From Tessaracoccus flavus (GTDB lineage: Bacteria > Actinomycetota > Actinomycetes > Propionibacteriales > Propionibacteriaceae), in NCBI RefSeq assembly GCF_001997295.1, contig NZ_CP019605.1:558001-622000 (forward strand): a DNA stretch of 64,000 bases. The letters are read 5' to 3'. A program made the translations under genes and the position numbers. This document shows positions 13,938 through 23,589 of the stretch, piece after piece; within the stretch, counting starts at the first letter, position 1, and each line of letters starts with the position of its first letter. The notes beneath the pieces are model-generated. The model was given only the letters and a program-made list of their open reading frames with translations, ran no database searches and was not told where the DNA came from.

Positions 13938-15794
13938 TCACCGGAACCAGTGCACCGCGTAGGGTCGAAGCGTCATCGTCCAGGGGGTCAGATCCCACTC
14001 GACTCCATCCAGCAATTCGAACGCCGTCTCTCCGATGGTCTCGCTGAGGCAGGCCATCGGGAGGGTGATCTCGTTCGGGGTCATGTTGTAGACCTGCACC
14101 ATGGGACCGATGGGATGGTCGCGCTTGACGGCCAGCACTCCGGGGTCGCCCGTCTCGATGATCTCCGACTCGCGTGAGGCGTGAAGCTGCGGCGTCGCCC
14201 GCCGGATATCCAGCACGTGGCGCAGCCAGGCGTTGACCCGCGCGGCGGGGGAGGTGGGATCCTCCCCCAACCCGGCAACGGCGTCCCAGTCCATCACCGG
14301 GCGGTGCACCCAACGGTTGTCGTCGGCATGCGCCGGGTCGCGCGCGAAGTCGTGGTCGTTGAGCATCGCCACCTCATCGCCCATGTAGAGCAGAGGAACC
14401 CCTCCCCAGCCGCAGATGACCGCGTGGAGGAGATTGATGCGCGCCACGGCGAGGTCGACCTCCCCGGCATCGGAGAGCTCGAGGGCGCGCTCCAGGCCGG
14501 CGAGTGAGGCGAGCGATCCCGAGATGCGTCGATCCCCCGTGGCTTCGTTCGCCTGGAAGACCAGACCGCGCGCAAAGGACCCTGGGAACTCGCCCGAGTA
14601 GAAATCGCTGAGGAAGGCCCGGTGGGCGAAGCCGTTGAGCCCGGCCGTCGCGGCATCGACGTCGTCGATGGCCCAGCCGATGTCGTCGTGGCACCGGATG
14701 TAGGTGCCCCAGGTGGCGGTCGACGGCTTGGGCGGGAATCCGCCCAGTGCCCGGCGCAGGAGCGTGGTGTCCTGCGAGGCGATCGTCGACCACAGCTGCG
14801 CCATCAGCGAGTTGTGGTAGGCGATGTCCGAGACCTTGCCGTAGTGCTCGCCCCGGCCGAAGTAGGCGATGAGGTCCTTGGGTCCGACGATGGCCTCGGC
14901 CTTGAACGCGACGGCGGGTGCTGCGATCCGAACGGCCGCGCGCAGGGCCTCGGTGATGGCGTGAACGGGCGGCTGGTTCTGGCAGTCGGTCCCCATCTCC
15001 TTCCAGATGAAGGCGATGGCGTCGAGCCGCAGCACCTCAACGCCCCGGTTTGCGAGACCCAGGATGATGTCGAGGTACTCGAGGAAGACGTCCGGGTTGG
15101 CCCAGTTGACGTCCCACTGGTAGTCGTTGAACGTCGTCCACACCCACCCGGCAAGGTCGTCGTCCCAGGTGAAGTTGCCGGGGGCGAAGTCGGGGAAGAC
15201 CTCGGGGAGCGTCTCCTCGTACCGGTCGGGCACGGTGCGGTCGGGAAAGACCATGAAGTAGTCGCGGTAGGTCCGCTCGCCGGCCCGGGCCCTGGCCGCC
15301 CACTCGTGCTCGCGCGCCACGTGGTTGAGGACGAGGTCCACGACCAGAGAAATGCCCTTGGCCCGCAGGTGACGCGTGAGGTCCTCCAGATCCTGCATCG
15401 TGCCGAGATCGGGGCGGACGGTGCGGTAGTCGGCCACCGCGTAACCGCCGTCGTTGGCGCCTTCACGGGGCTGCAGCAGCGGCATCAGGTGCAGGTAGGT
15501 CACCCCCAGATCCTGGAGGTAGTCGAGATGGTCGGTGATCCCGCGCAGCGTACCGGCGAACCGATCGGTGTAGGCGACGTAGCCCACCTGGCTGGGCTGC
15601 TGGAGCCAGTCCGGGCGAAGGAGCCTGGCCTCGTCGAGGAGGCGCAACTCGTCGCTGCGTTGCTCGAACCTCAGGCGCACCAACTCCTGCACCCTCCGGG
15701 CAAGATCGGCGGAGCGCTCCGCGTACACGGTGGTCAGGGCGGTCGTCAGGTCGTCGCCGTAGCGTTCCCACCTGAGGTCGAAGGTCGTCTTCAC
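13938..15794 (-). CDS. Amylosucrase-like GH13 enzyme
   Basis: 618 residues from a GTG at 15794. A helical N-terminal domain (about 1-85) precedes the GH13 barrel, as in amylosucrase and sucrose hydrolase of subfamily GH13_4 (about 630 residues). Diagnostic motifs are the [18 protein letters not shown] entry to the barrel, [33 protein letters not shown] (nucleophile Asp), AFKAEAIVG (acid/base Glu) and RCHDDIGW. Amylosucrase turns sucrose into fructose and an alpha-glucan or maltosides without nucleotide sugars; hydrolysis alone is possible in relatives. There is no signal peptide. It lies just outside the right end of the island and is likely a single-gene unit. Confidence 0.85.
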   Translation of the reverse strand: MKTTFDLRWERYGDDLTTALTTVYAERSADLARRVQELVRLRFEQRSDELRLLDEARLLRPDWLQQPSQVGYVAYTDRFAGTLRGITDHLDYLQDLGVTYLHLMPLLQPREGANDGGYAVADYRTVRPDLGTMQDLEDLTRHLRAKGISLVVDLVLNHVAREHEWAARARAGERTYRDYFMVFPDRTVPDRYEETLPEVFPDFAPGNFTWDDDLAGWVWTTFNDYQWDVNWANPDVFLEYLDIILGLANRGVEVLRLDAIAFIWKEMGTDCQNQPPVHAITEALRAAVRIAAPAVAFKAEAIVGPKDLIAYFGRGEHYGKVSDIAYHNSLMAQLWSTIASQDTTLLRRALGGFPPKPSTATWGTYIRCHDDIGWAIDDVDAATAGLNGFAHRAFLSDFYSGEFPGSFARGLVFQANEATGDRRISGSLASLAGLERALELSDAGEVDLAVARINLLHAVICGWGGVPLLYMGDEVAMLNDHDFARDPAHADDNRWVHRPVMDWDAVAGLGEDPTSPAARVNAWLRHVLDIRRATPQLHASRESEIIETGDPGVLAVKRDHPIGPMVQVYNMTPNEITLPMACLSETIGETAFELLDGVEWDLTPWTMTLRPYAVHWFR

Positions 15795-15810
15795 GGCACC
15801 AGCCTAACGG

Positions 15811-17283
15811 TCAGCCCTGGGCCGGCATGGGCATCCAGGGCGGTTGCATCGTCGGAGGTTCGGGGTGGCGCTCCCATTGCGTCCACCACTGCTCCGCGCC
15901 GTCGGGCAGGGGAGTGGTGTGGGCCCCGCGGACCGCGTCGCGGAGCTCCACCTTCGCGCTGCGGAGCACCATGAGGTCACGGCTGGTGGGGGACTCGAGG
16001 CCGAGGAACCGCTGTTCCAGATCGAGGATCCGGATGCGCAGATCGATGATGCGGCGATGCTGGGCGGCGGCGCGGTCGTCCAGCTCGAGATGCTGCTCGG
16101 CCGCACGGAACCAGCCGTATGCCATGTTGATGGCGATGAGCCCCGGATGGACGACCATGGCGTCGTGAACCCCCAGTTCCGGGTAGACCACCGTGGCTCC
16201 GGTCGCCTCGGCGTAGGCCAACTCGTCGCGGCCGGCCTCGTCGATGAGGATCTCGGTGGAGCGCATCACGACGGTGAAGAGGTCCGCGTTGGCCATGCTG
16301 GCCCGCCTCTGCACGCCCAGCGACTGCGACGAGATGACGTAGGTGCGGCCCACACCGAGATGGTTGAGGGCGAGCTCCGCGGGGAGGTTCTCGCGGGCGC
16401 CGCCGTCGACGTAGGTCTCGTCGCCGATGGGCACTGGCCGGAAGACGGCGGGGATCGAGCAGCTCGCCAGCACCCCGACCGTGAGGTCGTGGGCCGTGTT
16501 GCCGAGCGGCCGGTTCTGCCGGTCGACCAGCGTGCCGCGCTCGGTCATGTAGCGAAGCTCCCCCGATTCCAGAGCCACCATCGCCACCCTGAGGGTGGAG
16601 CCGGAGAGGCGGACGCGGGCCGGGTCGAACGTCTCGGGTTCCAGGAGCCTGCCGAGCACCGGGCCCGGCCGGTAGAGCGAGCGCGTGCGCTCCAGCCCCT
16701 GCCAGATCGTGTTGAGGTCGCTGCCGATCCGGGGCAGCCGGCCCACGTTCCCGGCGAGGCCGGAGAGCGCGGCCAGGGACCACTCGGAGCGGACCTCCTC
16801 ATCGGGCAGCAGGGCCAGCTCGAGCGGGCTCGGCGCGGTCTCGCTCCTCGCCTCGGGGTCGGGGGCCTGATCCGGCTGGCGCAGGAACGGCAACAGCGGA
16901 GTGCGGGGCTTGGGGGCGGGCCGTGGCGGATTCACCATCGTCAGCCATCCCGGCCCCTCCTCCTGGAGCCGTTCGTACCAGGGACGGGGAGTGAACATGT
17001 CCGCCGGCGTCGTCATCCCCGACCAGAGTTCGGCCAGCCGCAGCAGGTACGCGTGTTGCTGATCCCGCCTCGCATCCTGGGCCAGCACCGAGGCGACGAT
17101 GGAGCCCGCGGACGTGCCGACGAAGACCGTGGGGCTGAACGACTCGTCGTGCCGGTAGAGATAGTCGAGTGCGCCCAGCTGGAAGCTGGCGCGAGACCCT
17201 CCACCCGACAGGACGCAGGCGACCGTCTCGTCGCGTGGATCCTGGGTGAGAAACGGGATCGTGAAGCGTCGGTTGACGGCCAT
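15811..17283 (-). CDS. Patatin-like phospholipase family protein
   Basis: 490 residues. The glycine-rich oxyanion loop is ACVLSGGGSRASFQLGAL (22-39), the nucleophile elbow is VGTSAGS with Ser58, and the catalytic Asp lies in YVDGGARENLP, completing a Ser-Asp dyad. No signal peptide or membrane helix is evident. The region between elbow and Asp carries a long insertion (MVNPPRPAPKPRTP and a charged stretch). The expected activity is acyl hydrolysis of phospholipids or related esters; the natural substrate is unknown. It is separated from the GlyRS gene by four bases and is probably transcribed with it. Confidence 0.85.
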   Translation of the reverse strand: MAVNRRFTIPFLTQDPRDETVACVLSGGGSRASFQLGALDYLYRHDESFSPTVFVGTSAGSIVASVLAQDARRDQQHAYLLRLAELWSGMTTPADMFTPRPWYERLQEEGPGWLTMVNPPRPAPKPRTPLLPFLRQPDQAPDPEARSETAPSPLELALLPDEEVRSEWSLAALSGLAGNVGRLPRIGSDLNTIWQGLERTRSLYRPGPVLGRLLEPETFDPARVRLSGSTLRVAMVALESGELRYMTERGTLVDRQNRPLGNTAHDLTVGVLASCSIPAVFRPVPIGDETYVDGGARENLPAELALNHLGVGRTYVISSQSLGVQRRASMANADLFTVVMRSTEILIDEAGRDELAYAEATGATVVYPELGVHDAMVVHPGLIAINMAYGWFRAAEQHLELDDRAAAQHRRIIDLRIRILDLEQRFLGLESPTSRDLMVLRSAKVELRDAVRGAHTTPLPDGAEQWWTQWERHPEPPTMQPPWMPMPAQG

Positions 17284-17287
17284 GGTC

Positions 17288-20200
17288 TCAGCCTAGGGCG
17301 ATGTCGACCGCCTTCCAATCGACATCGGCGGGAGCCATGGCGAGGACGGCGGCGAGCAGGCCCTGGCGCGACGCGCGGACCGCCGGGTCGTCGGCGTTGA
17401 CGAGGATCTCGTCGAAGAACCGTGCCGACGTGGTCACCACAGCTTCAGTGCGCTCCAGGACCGTGGGGAGGGGCTCCCTCGCGGTATCGGCGGGCACTGC
17501 TTCGATCGCGGTGAAGAGGTCGAGCTCGGCCGGCTCGCTCAGTGCGGAGGGATCGAAGCCCGAGGGCGCCTCGGCGGGCAGGATGCGGGTGATCCGCACG
17601 AGTGTCTCGACCAGCGGACGGAGCCGCGCGTCCTCGCTGGCGGCGTCGAGCTCCCGGAGCAGACGGGCAGCACGTCCTGGCGCGTCGGCGGCGGGGAGGA
17701 TGGCCGCGACAAGCTCCGCCGAGGTCCCCTCATCACGCAGCAGTTGGGCGAACCGTCCGACGGTGAATTCCAGCGCCCCCTCCACGGCATCGTCGGCCAC
17801 CGTCACGCCCTGCTCGGCGAGCCGCGCGACGGCGTCCTCCAATCCGGCCCGGACGGTGAGCGTCTCCAGCGGGGTGCCTGCCGACTCGCGCAGGATGCGC
17901 ACCACGCCCAGCGCCGCGCGGCGCAGACCGAACGGGTCGGAGGATCCGGTGGGCTTGGCGCCGAGCGCAAACATCGACGCCAGCAGGTCGAAGCGGTCGC
18001 CCAGCGCCAGCAGGGCACCGGCCGTCGAGGCGGGCACGGGGTCGGCGGAGGTGTGCGGCTGTTCCATCTCGAACAGCGCGTCGGCTACCTGCTGTGTCTC
18101 GCCCTTCCTGACGGCGTACTCCCTCGCGATGAAACCGGCGAGCGAGCTCATCTCGACGACCATCTGGGTGGCGAGGTCGAACTTGGCCAGCTGCCCGGCG
18201 CGGGTCAAGGTCTCGCGATCGTCGCCGGCCAGGCCGATTCGGTCCGCCAACTTTCCGGCGACGTCGGCGATGCGGCGGGCGCGCTGGCCCACGGAGCCCA
18301 GCCGGTCCTCGAACGTCAACTGATCGAGACCCGGCACGAAGCCCTCGACGTTGTCAGCGGTCAGATCGGCGTTCCAGAAGAACAGCGCGTCCTCGTACCG
18401 GGCTCGGATGACCGAGGCGTTGCCCGTGGCGACGACCTGCTCGTCACACAGTCCGTTGGCCATGGTGATGAAGTGCGGGGCGAGCTTGCCGTCGACGTAG
18501 ACCGGCAGGTAGCGCTGGTGCTTGCGCATCACCGTCGTGAGGATCTTCTCGGGCAGCTCCAGGTAGCGCTCGTCGAAGTGGCCCAGAACCCCGCGTGGTT
18601 CCTCGACCAGGTTCGTGATCTCGTCGATCACCGCGGCCTCGGCCTCGACGTCGACGGTGCCGCCGACGCTCCCGGCCAGTCGGATCGCCTGGTCGACGAC
18701 GGACGCGCGGCGGGTGTGGGTGGCCAGTTCGATGCGTCCCGACGCGATGGTCTCGAGGAGGTCGTCGGCGGAGGCGACCTCGACGTGACCGACGAGGGCG
18801 CCGTCGGAGCGGGTTCCGTCGGCGTCGGCCGCGACCGGCCGCTGGAGGTAGGTCGTCCGGCCGGAGGTGAGCCCCGACACGTCGACGGGGACGACCGTGT
18901 CTCCCCACAGCGCGAGCAGCCAGCGGATGGCGCGCGAGAAGGAGAGGTTGGCGTCGTTCCAGCGCATGTTCTTCTCGGCGCGCAGGCCGCTCACGACGTC
19001 GGCGAGCGCCTCGCTGGCCACGTCGAGCACGTGGCGTCCGCTCAGGGCCACCGACACGGCGGCATGCTCGGCTCCGCCGATCTCGGCGCGCACGATCTGG
19101 TCGGCGCCGACACCCTGGCCGCGCATGAAGCCCTGCAGCGCCTTGGTGGGGTTGCCGTCGGCGTCGAACGCTGCGGCCCACTTCGGGCCCTTGCGGAGCT
19201 GCTCGGCGTCGGGCTCGCTCGCTGCGACGTCCTCCACCACGGCGACGATGCGCCGCGGGGTCCCGTCGACCGTGATCGCGCCGTGGGCGAGCCGCGAGGC
19301 GCCGAGCTTGGCGGTCAGGGCGTCGCGGACGGCGTCGATGGTCTGCGGCACGACGTGCGGGGGGAGCTCTTCGACCCCGATCTCGAACGCCAGCGTCTGG
19401 GGTGTTCTCGCCAGCGCCTCGCGGTCGACGGCGGGCGCGGGATCGCCGGTGGGCTCAGCGGCCTCGCGGAGGAGCGGGAAGCCGAGTTCCTCGCGTCGCT
19501 CGATCCAGAGGGCCGCGGTGTCGCGCATGAGGCGACGCATCGTCGCGAACGCCTTCGCGCGCTCGGTGGTCGAGATCGCCCCACGCGCGTCAAGCACGTT
19601 GAAGGCGTGGCTCGACTTCAGGATGTAGCCGTGGGCCGGCACCGGGAGGCGCGCCTCCACCATGCGGGTGGCCTCGCCGACGTAGGTCTCGTAGAGGCGA
19701 CGGTTCGCCTCGACGTCGGCGTCGTCGAGGTAGTAGCGGCTCATCTCGTACTCCTGCTGGCCGAACGCCTCGCCGTAGGTGACGGGCCGGCCGTCGCTGG
19801 CGATCGAGTAGACGATGTCCTTGAAGTGCGTGACGCCCTGCTGCGCCATCAGGATGCGCTCGACGCCGTAGGTGAGCTCCACGGGAATGGGGTCCAGGTT
19901 CTGCCCGCCCACCTGCTGGAAGTAGGTGAACTGCGTGATCTCCATGCCGTCCAGCCACACCTCCCAGCCAAGGCCCCAGGCGCCGATGGCCGGCTGGGCC
20001 CAGTTGTCCTCGACGAAGCGGACGTCGTGCTTGGCCAGATCGATGCCGAGCGCCTCGAGCGATCCGAGATACAGCTCCTGGGGGTTGCCGGGCTCGGGCT
20101 TGAGGATCACCTGGAACTGCGTGTGCATCTGCAGGCGGTTGGGGTTCTCCCCGTAGCGGGAGTCGTCGGGCCGGACCGACGGCTCGACGTAGGCGACGTC

Positions 20201-20338
20201 CCATGGCTCCGGGCCGAGAACGCGCAGCACGGTGGCGGGGTTCATCGTGCCGGCCCCGACCTCGGTGTTGAAGGGCTGCCAGGTGAGGCACCCCTTCGAG
20301 GTCCAGTAGTCGGAGAGGCGGCGCAGGGCATCTTGCAT
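17288..20338 (-). CDS. glyQS: Glycine--tRNA ligase, fused alpha and beta chains
   Basis: 1016 residues. The N-terminal 290 residues match the alpha chain (GlyQ): [41 protein letters not shown] and [13 protein letters not shown] short linker ([15 protein letters not shown]) leads to the beta chain (GlyS), beginning [18 protein letters not shown], with the typical [29 protein letters not shown] and a C-terminal anticodon-binding-like domain. In many bacteria these are two proteins; fusion into one chain is known from Chlamydia and some others. Most actinobacteria that I know use the unrelated alpha2-type enzyme. I chose ATG 20338, which has GGGG upstream; GTG 20347 is also possible. No T-box leader is seen in the 80 bases to the next gene. 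Confidence 0.92.
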   Translation of the reverse strand: MQDALRRLSDYWTSKGCLTWQPFNTEVGAGTMNPATVLRVLGPEPWDVAYVEPSVRPDDSRYGENPNRLQMHTQFQVILKPEPGNPQELYLGSLEALGIDLAKHDVRFVEDNWAQPAIGAWGLGWEVWLDGMEITQFTYFQQVGGQNLDPIPVELTYGVERILMAQQGVTHFKDIVYSIASDGRPVTYGEAFGQQEYEMSRYYLDDADVEANRRLYETYVGEATRMVEARLPVPAHGYILKSSHAFNVLDARGAISTTERAKAFATMRRLMRDTAALWIERREELGFPLLREAAEPTGDPAPAVDREALARTPQTLAFEIGVEELPPHVVPQTIDAVRDALTAKLGASRLAHGAITVDGTPRRIVAVVEDVAASEPDAEQLRKGPKWAAAFDADGNPTKALQGFMRGQGVGADQIVRAEIGGAEHAAVSVALSGRHVLDVASEALADVVSGLRAEKNMRWNDANLSFSRAIRWLLALWGDTVVPVDVSGLTSGRTTYLQRPVAADADGTRSDGALVGHVEVASADDLLETIASGRIELATHTRRASVVDQAIRLAGSVGGTVDVEAEAAVIDEITNLVEEPRGVLGHFDERYLELPEKILTTVMRKHQRYLPVYVDGKLAPHFITMANGLCDEQVVATGNASVIRARYEDALFFWNADLTADNVEGFVPGLDQLTFEDRLGSVGQRARRIADVAGKLADRIGLAGDDRETLTRAGQLAKFDLATQMVVEMSSLAGFIAREYAVRKGETQQVADALFEMEQPHTSADPVPASTAGALLALGDRFDLLASMFALGAKPTGSSDPFGLRRAALGVVRILRESAGTPLETLTVRAGLEDAVARLAEQGVTVADDAVEGALEFTVGRFAQLLRDEGTSAELVAAILPAADAPGRAARLLRELDAASEDARLRPLVETLVRITRILPAEAPSGFDPSALSEPAELDLFTAIEAVPADTAREPLPTVLERTEAVVTTSARFFDEILVNADDPAVRASRQGLLAAVLAMAPADVDWKAVDIALG

Positions 20339-20419
20339 GGTCAGCACCCCAGCATGCTACCCAGGCTGGCCCGATTAGGCATGTCCGTAAGGGCGCGGCG
20401 CACCGGCTAGGCTCGCCCG

Positions 20420-21322
20420 GTGACCAGTACCCGCGTCGATCTGACGAAGTTCGCCTGGCTGTCCATCGCTGCTGCGCTCGCCACGATCGCGCTCAAGACG
20501 TGGGCGTGGCTGGTCACCGGCTCGGTGGGTCTGCTGTCCGATGCGGCCGAATCGGTGGTCAACCTGGTGGCGGCGATCGTCGCGCTCATCGCGCTCAAGG
20601 TGGCCGCACGGCCGGCCGACAAGAACCACCACTTCGGCCACTCCAAGGCGGAGTACTTCTCGTCCGCTATCGAAGGGGTGATGATCTTCGTCGCGGCGGC
20701 AGCCATCCTGGTGTTCGCCATCCAACGGTTGCTGGCGCCCCGCCCCCTCGAGGAGATCGGGCTCGGCCTGGTCATCTCGGTCATCGCGGCGCTCATCAAC
20801 GGTGCCGTCGCACTGGTGCTCCTCCGCGCGGGGCGGCGCTACAACTCGATCACGTTGCGCGCCGACGCTCACCACCTCATGACCGACGTCATCACCTCAG
20901 CCGGGGTACTGGTCGGTATCGCTCTGGTGTGGGCGACTGGCTGGGTGAGGCTCGACCCGATCGTCGCGATCCTCGTGGGGCTCAACATCCTCTGGACGGG
21001 CTGGAAGCTCGTCTCGGAATCCTCCTCAGGCCTCATGGATGAGTCGCTGCCGAAGGAGGACAACGACCGACTCCGTGAGATCCTGGCCCGGCACACGACC
21101 GATGAGGTCCAGTTCCACGCCTTCAGAACGCGCGTGTCCGGCGCGCGGGCGTTCATGGAGATGCACATGCTCGTGCCGGGGGCCTGGACGGTCCAGCGGG
21201 GGCACGACGAGCTCGAGGACATCGTCGACGAGATCCGGGGTGAGTTCGCCGAGTTGCACGTCATCGGCCACCTTGAGCCGATCGAGGACCCGCGCAGCTA
21301 CGACGACGAACACCTCGACTAG
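20420..21322 (+). CDS. Cation diffusion facilitator (CDF) efflux protein
   Basis: 300 residues from a GTG at 20420. Six membrane helices span about residues 8-190. Metal-binding motifs are LLSDAAESVVN in helix 2, HHFGHSKAEYFSS in the next loop and LRADAHHLMTD in helix 5, the pattern of Zn/Fe/Co-type CDF proteins. The C-terminal cytoplasmic domain (200-295) has the usual ferredoxin-like fold signature FHAFRTRVSGARAFMEMHM and a His-rich end. It exports a divalent cation, probably Zn or Fe, by proton exchange; the exact metal cannot be told. It is transcribed away from GlyRS, and the phased repeat copy B follows 50 bases after its stop. Confidence 0.9.
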   Translation: MTSTRVDLTKFAWLSIAAALATIALKTWAWLVTGSVGLLSDAAESVVNLVAAIVALIALKVAARPADKNHHFGHSKAEYFSSAIEGVMIFVAAAAILVFAIQRLLAPRPLEEIGLGLVISVIAALINGAVALVLLRAGRRYNSITLRADAHHLMTDVITSAGVLVGIALVWATGWVRLDPIVAILVGLNILWTGWKLVSESSSGLMDESLPKEDNDRLREILARHTTDEVQFHAFRTRVSGARAFMEMHMLVPGAWTVQRGHDELEDIVDEIRGEFAELHVIGHLEPIEDPRSYDDEHLD

Positions 21323-21370
21323 CCCGCCGCGCGGGGCGCCGTCGGGCGCCTCCTGCAAACCGGACCGGTC

Positions 21371-21514
21371 GACGCCAACCGGGAGCACGCAACGCCAACG
21401 CGGAGACCGGACTGCCGGCGAAATCCAGCGTCGCCCGTGAAGTGTCACGGGCGACTTCGAAGTTCGCCGGCGACCTGCCGTGTCAGTTGGCGTCTGCGCC
21501 CGATCGTTGACGTT
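21371..21514. repeat. Phased 20-base box array around a hairpin, copy B
   Basis: Left boxes are GACGCCAA 21371, AACGCCAA 21391 and a degenerate ACTGCCGG 21411. Right boxes are CCGGCGAC 21467 (degenerate), TTGGCGTC 21487 and TTGACGTT 21507. All are 20 bases apart and mirror about 21442.5. The centre is a perfect 10-bp hairpin, TCGCCCGTGA (21431-21440), loop AGTG, TCACGGGCGA (21445-21454). A second perfect pair, CGCCGGCGAA with TTCGCCGGCG, lies outside it. The inner-box distance from the centre is 24.5 bases, exactly as in copy A. It lies between the CDF gene and the sugar kinase gene, whose 3' ends converge. Confidence 0.88.
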
Positions 21515-21539
21515 CGGGGAGGGCCCGCTGGCCTGAACG

Positions 21540-22733
21540 TCAGGAGTCCAGGCGGCGCGCCGGACCCCCGGGGCGGGTGACGATGGTGGAGGCGCGTCCC
21601 TCGACGGCTGGGAACTCAGCGAGGTACGCGGCGAGCCAGCGGTCGGCGAAGGACTCCGCTTCGGCCGTCTCGACCAGCGCCCAGACGGATCCGCCGAAGC
21701 CGGCACCGAATCCGGCGGCGGCGGGGGCCCCGAGCTCGCGGGCGAGCCACTGGAGGCGGTTGGTCTCGTCGATCTGGTTGCCGAGCGCCTCGTCGGCGTT
21801 GCGGTGGCTGAGTTCCGCGGCCTCACCGAACCCCTTGATGTCGCCTCGCTCCAGCGCGTCGATCGCCCGGGGGATCGCAACCTCGGACTCCGTCACGAAG
21901 GCTGTCAGCCGCGCCGTCAGCGCATCGTCGTGGGCGGAGATCGCCCGCAGTCCTTCCAGAGCGTCGTCGCTGCTCGCGAGGGCGTCGCCGAGGACGGCAT
22001 CATCACGTCCGGTCGCGGAGTTCCAGGCCTCGGCCAGTTCCCGCGCCTTCCGCGAGGCGTTGTTGTAGGACTCCAGCGCCGATCCGGTCTTCTCGGCCAG
22101 CACACCGGAGACCGCGACGACGAACGTCCAGTCCGCGGGGAACTGGACCGAACGCTGCTCTTCGATCGGGCAGAACGTGAACTCGGTGAGGTGGTCGGCC
22201 TTGCAGCACAGCATCGCGGTGTGGTCCTCGGACCCGCCGAACGTGCCGACGCCACGGAACCCCTCGAGAGCGCCGAAGGTGAGCCCGTTCTCCATGGTGG
22301 CGAGGTAGCCGGCCAGGTCGATGTCGGTGCGGATGTTCGCTTTCCACTCGTCGGTGTCGCGGATGCCGTTGTGATCGATCAGCGCCAACGCCGCAGCGAC
22401 GACGAGTGCTGAGGACGAGCTCATACCGGAGGCCAGCGGAAGGTTGGAATCAAACAGCAGCGAGGCGGGCTTGAGGTCGCCGAAGTTCAGGTGCAGCCGG
22501 TCCAGCACGGCCTGGACGTAGTATCCCCAGTGGCCCTGCGGGAGGCCCGGCTCGACGCCGGGCAGCAGCCGCAGCCTGCCGGGCACCGCCGTCGTCGACG
22601 CGGCGATCGCCTCGTCTGCGTCCTCGAGCGTGATGGTGACGCCGCGGTCGACGGCGGCGAGCAGCGACCGGCCCCCGGCGTAGTCCGTGTGCTTCCCCAG
22701 CACCTCGAGTCGGCCGGGGACGAACCACTTCAC
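21540..22733 (-). CDS. Galactokinase-family GHMP sugar kinase
   Basis: 397 residues from a GTG at 22733 that overlaps the previous stop by four bases. Motif 1 is GRLEVLGKHTDYAGG, the galactokinase signature with Lys in place of the usual Glu before HTDY. The ATP-binding loop is PLASGMSSSSALVVAAALAL and the last motif is GAGFGGSVWALV. The fold and motifs are those of GHMP kinases that phosphorylate C1 of a hexose or pentose. Galactose is the default guess, but the GKHTDY variant and pairing with a nucleotidyltransferase leave the substrate open. The two proteins together would make a nucleotide sugar by a salvage route. Confidence 0.75.
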   Translation of the reverse strand: MKWFVPGRLEVLGKHTDYAGGRSLLAAVDRGVTITLEDADEAIAASTTAVPGRLRLLPGVEPGLPQGHWGYYVQAVLDRLHLNFGDLKPASLLFDSNLPLASGMSSSSALVVAAALALIDHNGIRDTDEWKANIRTDIDLAGYLATMENGLTFGALEGFRGVGTFGGSEDHTAMLCCKADHLTEFTFCPIEEQRSVQFPADWTFVVAVSGVLAEKTGSALESYNNASRKARELAEAWNSATGRDDAVLGDALASSDDALEGLRAISAHDDALTARLTAFVTESEVAIPRAIDALERGDIKGFGEAAELSHRNADEALGNQIDETNRLQWLARELGAPAAAGFGAGFGGSVWALVETAEAESFADRWLAAYLAEFPAVEGRASTIVTRPGGPARRLDS

Positions 22734-23548
22734 AGACGGGCCTCGCGATCACCCAGTGCCTCCACCACGGAGGCGATGTCGCCGCGGTTGCTCAGGTCCA
22801 GCACCCCGACGTCGGCCTTGACGACGAAGTACGGGTCGCCGTCGTCGATCGCGCGGCGGACGGCGTCGGTGATCTCGTACTCGCCGCGGGCGGACTTCGG
22901 GATGGCGCGGGCGGCGTCGAAGATGGCCGGGCTGCAGAGCCAGCAGTTCATCGAGATGACCGCGTCCTGACCGAGGCGCTCGATGGCGTCCTGGTCCGGC
23001 TTCTCGACGAGCTCGGCGAGGTTGCCCTGCTCATCGGCGGTGGCGAGGGCGAACGCAGCGAGGCGCTCCGGGGCGATGTTCGACTTGGTCAGCATCCCCT
23101 CGCGGGTGAAGCCGACGAGCGCCGACCCCGGCACTGTGGCGAGCGACTCCAGCGCTTCGGCAGGGTAGTAGTTGTCGGAGTTGATGACCAGGACGCGGTC
23201 GTCGCCGGCGAACTCCTCGGCGGCGAGCACGGCGTTGGCGGTGCCGAGCGGCTCCTCCTGGACGGCGTAGGAGATCGTGACGCGCTGCTTATCGACCGTG
23301 TCGTAGTAGTCGCGGATCATGTCGTGCTCGGGGCCGATCACCAGACACACGTCGGTGAAATTGGCATCGGCGAGAGCCGTGATGACGTGGTCGAGGAAGG
23401 GGCGGCCAACCGAGATCATCGCCTTGACGCCCGCTTCGGCGGCCTTGCTCTGCTCGTCGTTGAGGGCGACGCCCTCTGCTTCCTTGCGCATTCGCGAACC
23501 GAGTCCGCGGGCCAGAATCACTGCCTTGTGGGGTGCCTCATAGGTCAT
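22730..23548 (-). CDS. Sugar-1-phosphate nucleotidyltransferase
   Basis: 272 residues. The N-terminal KAVILARGLGSRMRKEAEGV is the nucleotide-binding G-x-G-x-R-x-x-K signature (with ARG instead of the common AAG). GTANAVLAAEE and VLVINSDNYYP give the metal-binding Asp region, and EKPDQ and the rest of the Rossmann core follow. There is no C-terminal left-handed beta-helix, so it is the short form. It is the first gene of a two-gene operon, with the kinase start inside its stop (GTGA). Partnering suggests the kinase product is its substrate; which base and sugar are used is unknown. Confidence 0.75.
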   Translation of the reverse strand: MTYEAPHKAVILARGLGSRMRKEAEGVALNDEQSKAAEAGVKAMISVGRPFLDHVITALADANFTDVCLVIGPEHDMIRDYYDTVDKQRVTISYAVQEEPLGTANAVLAAEEFAGDDRVLVINSDNYYPAEALESLATVPGSALVGFTREGMLTKSNIAPERLAAFALATADEQGNLAELVEKPDQDAIERLGQDAVISMNCWLCSPAIFDAARAIPKSARGEYEITDAVRRAIDDGDPYFVVKADVGVLDLSNRGDIASVVEALGDREARL

Positions 23549-23589
23549 GGCGACAGCCTATTGCGGCTGCGCGATGAGTGAGCAAACGA

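Noticed and set aside
20339..20419. T-box leader for GlyRS
   Set aside because: The region is about 80 bases and shared with the divergent CDF gene; it is too short and no T-box motif is seen.
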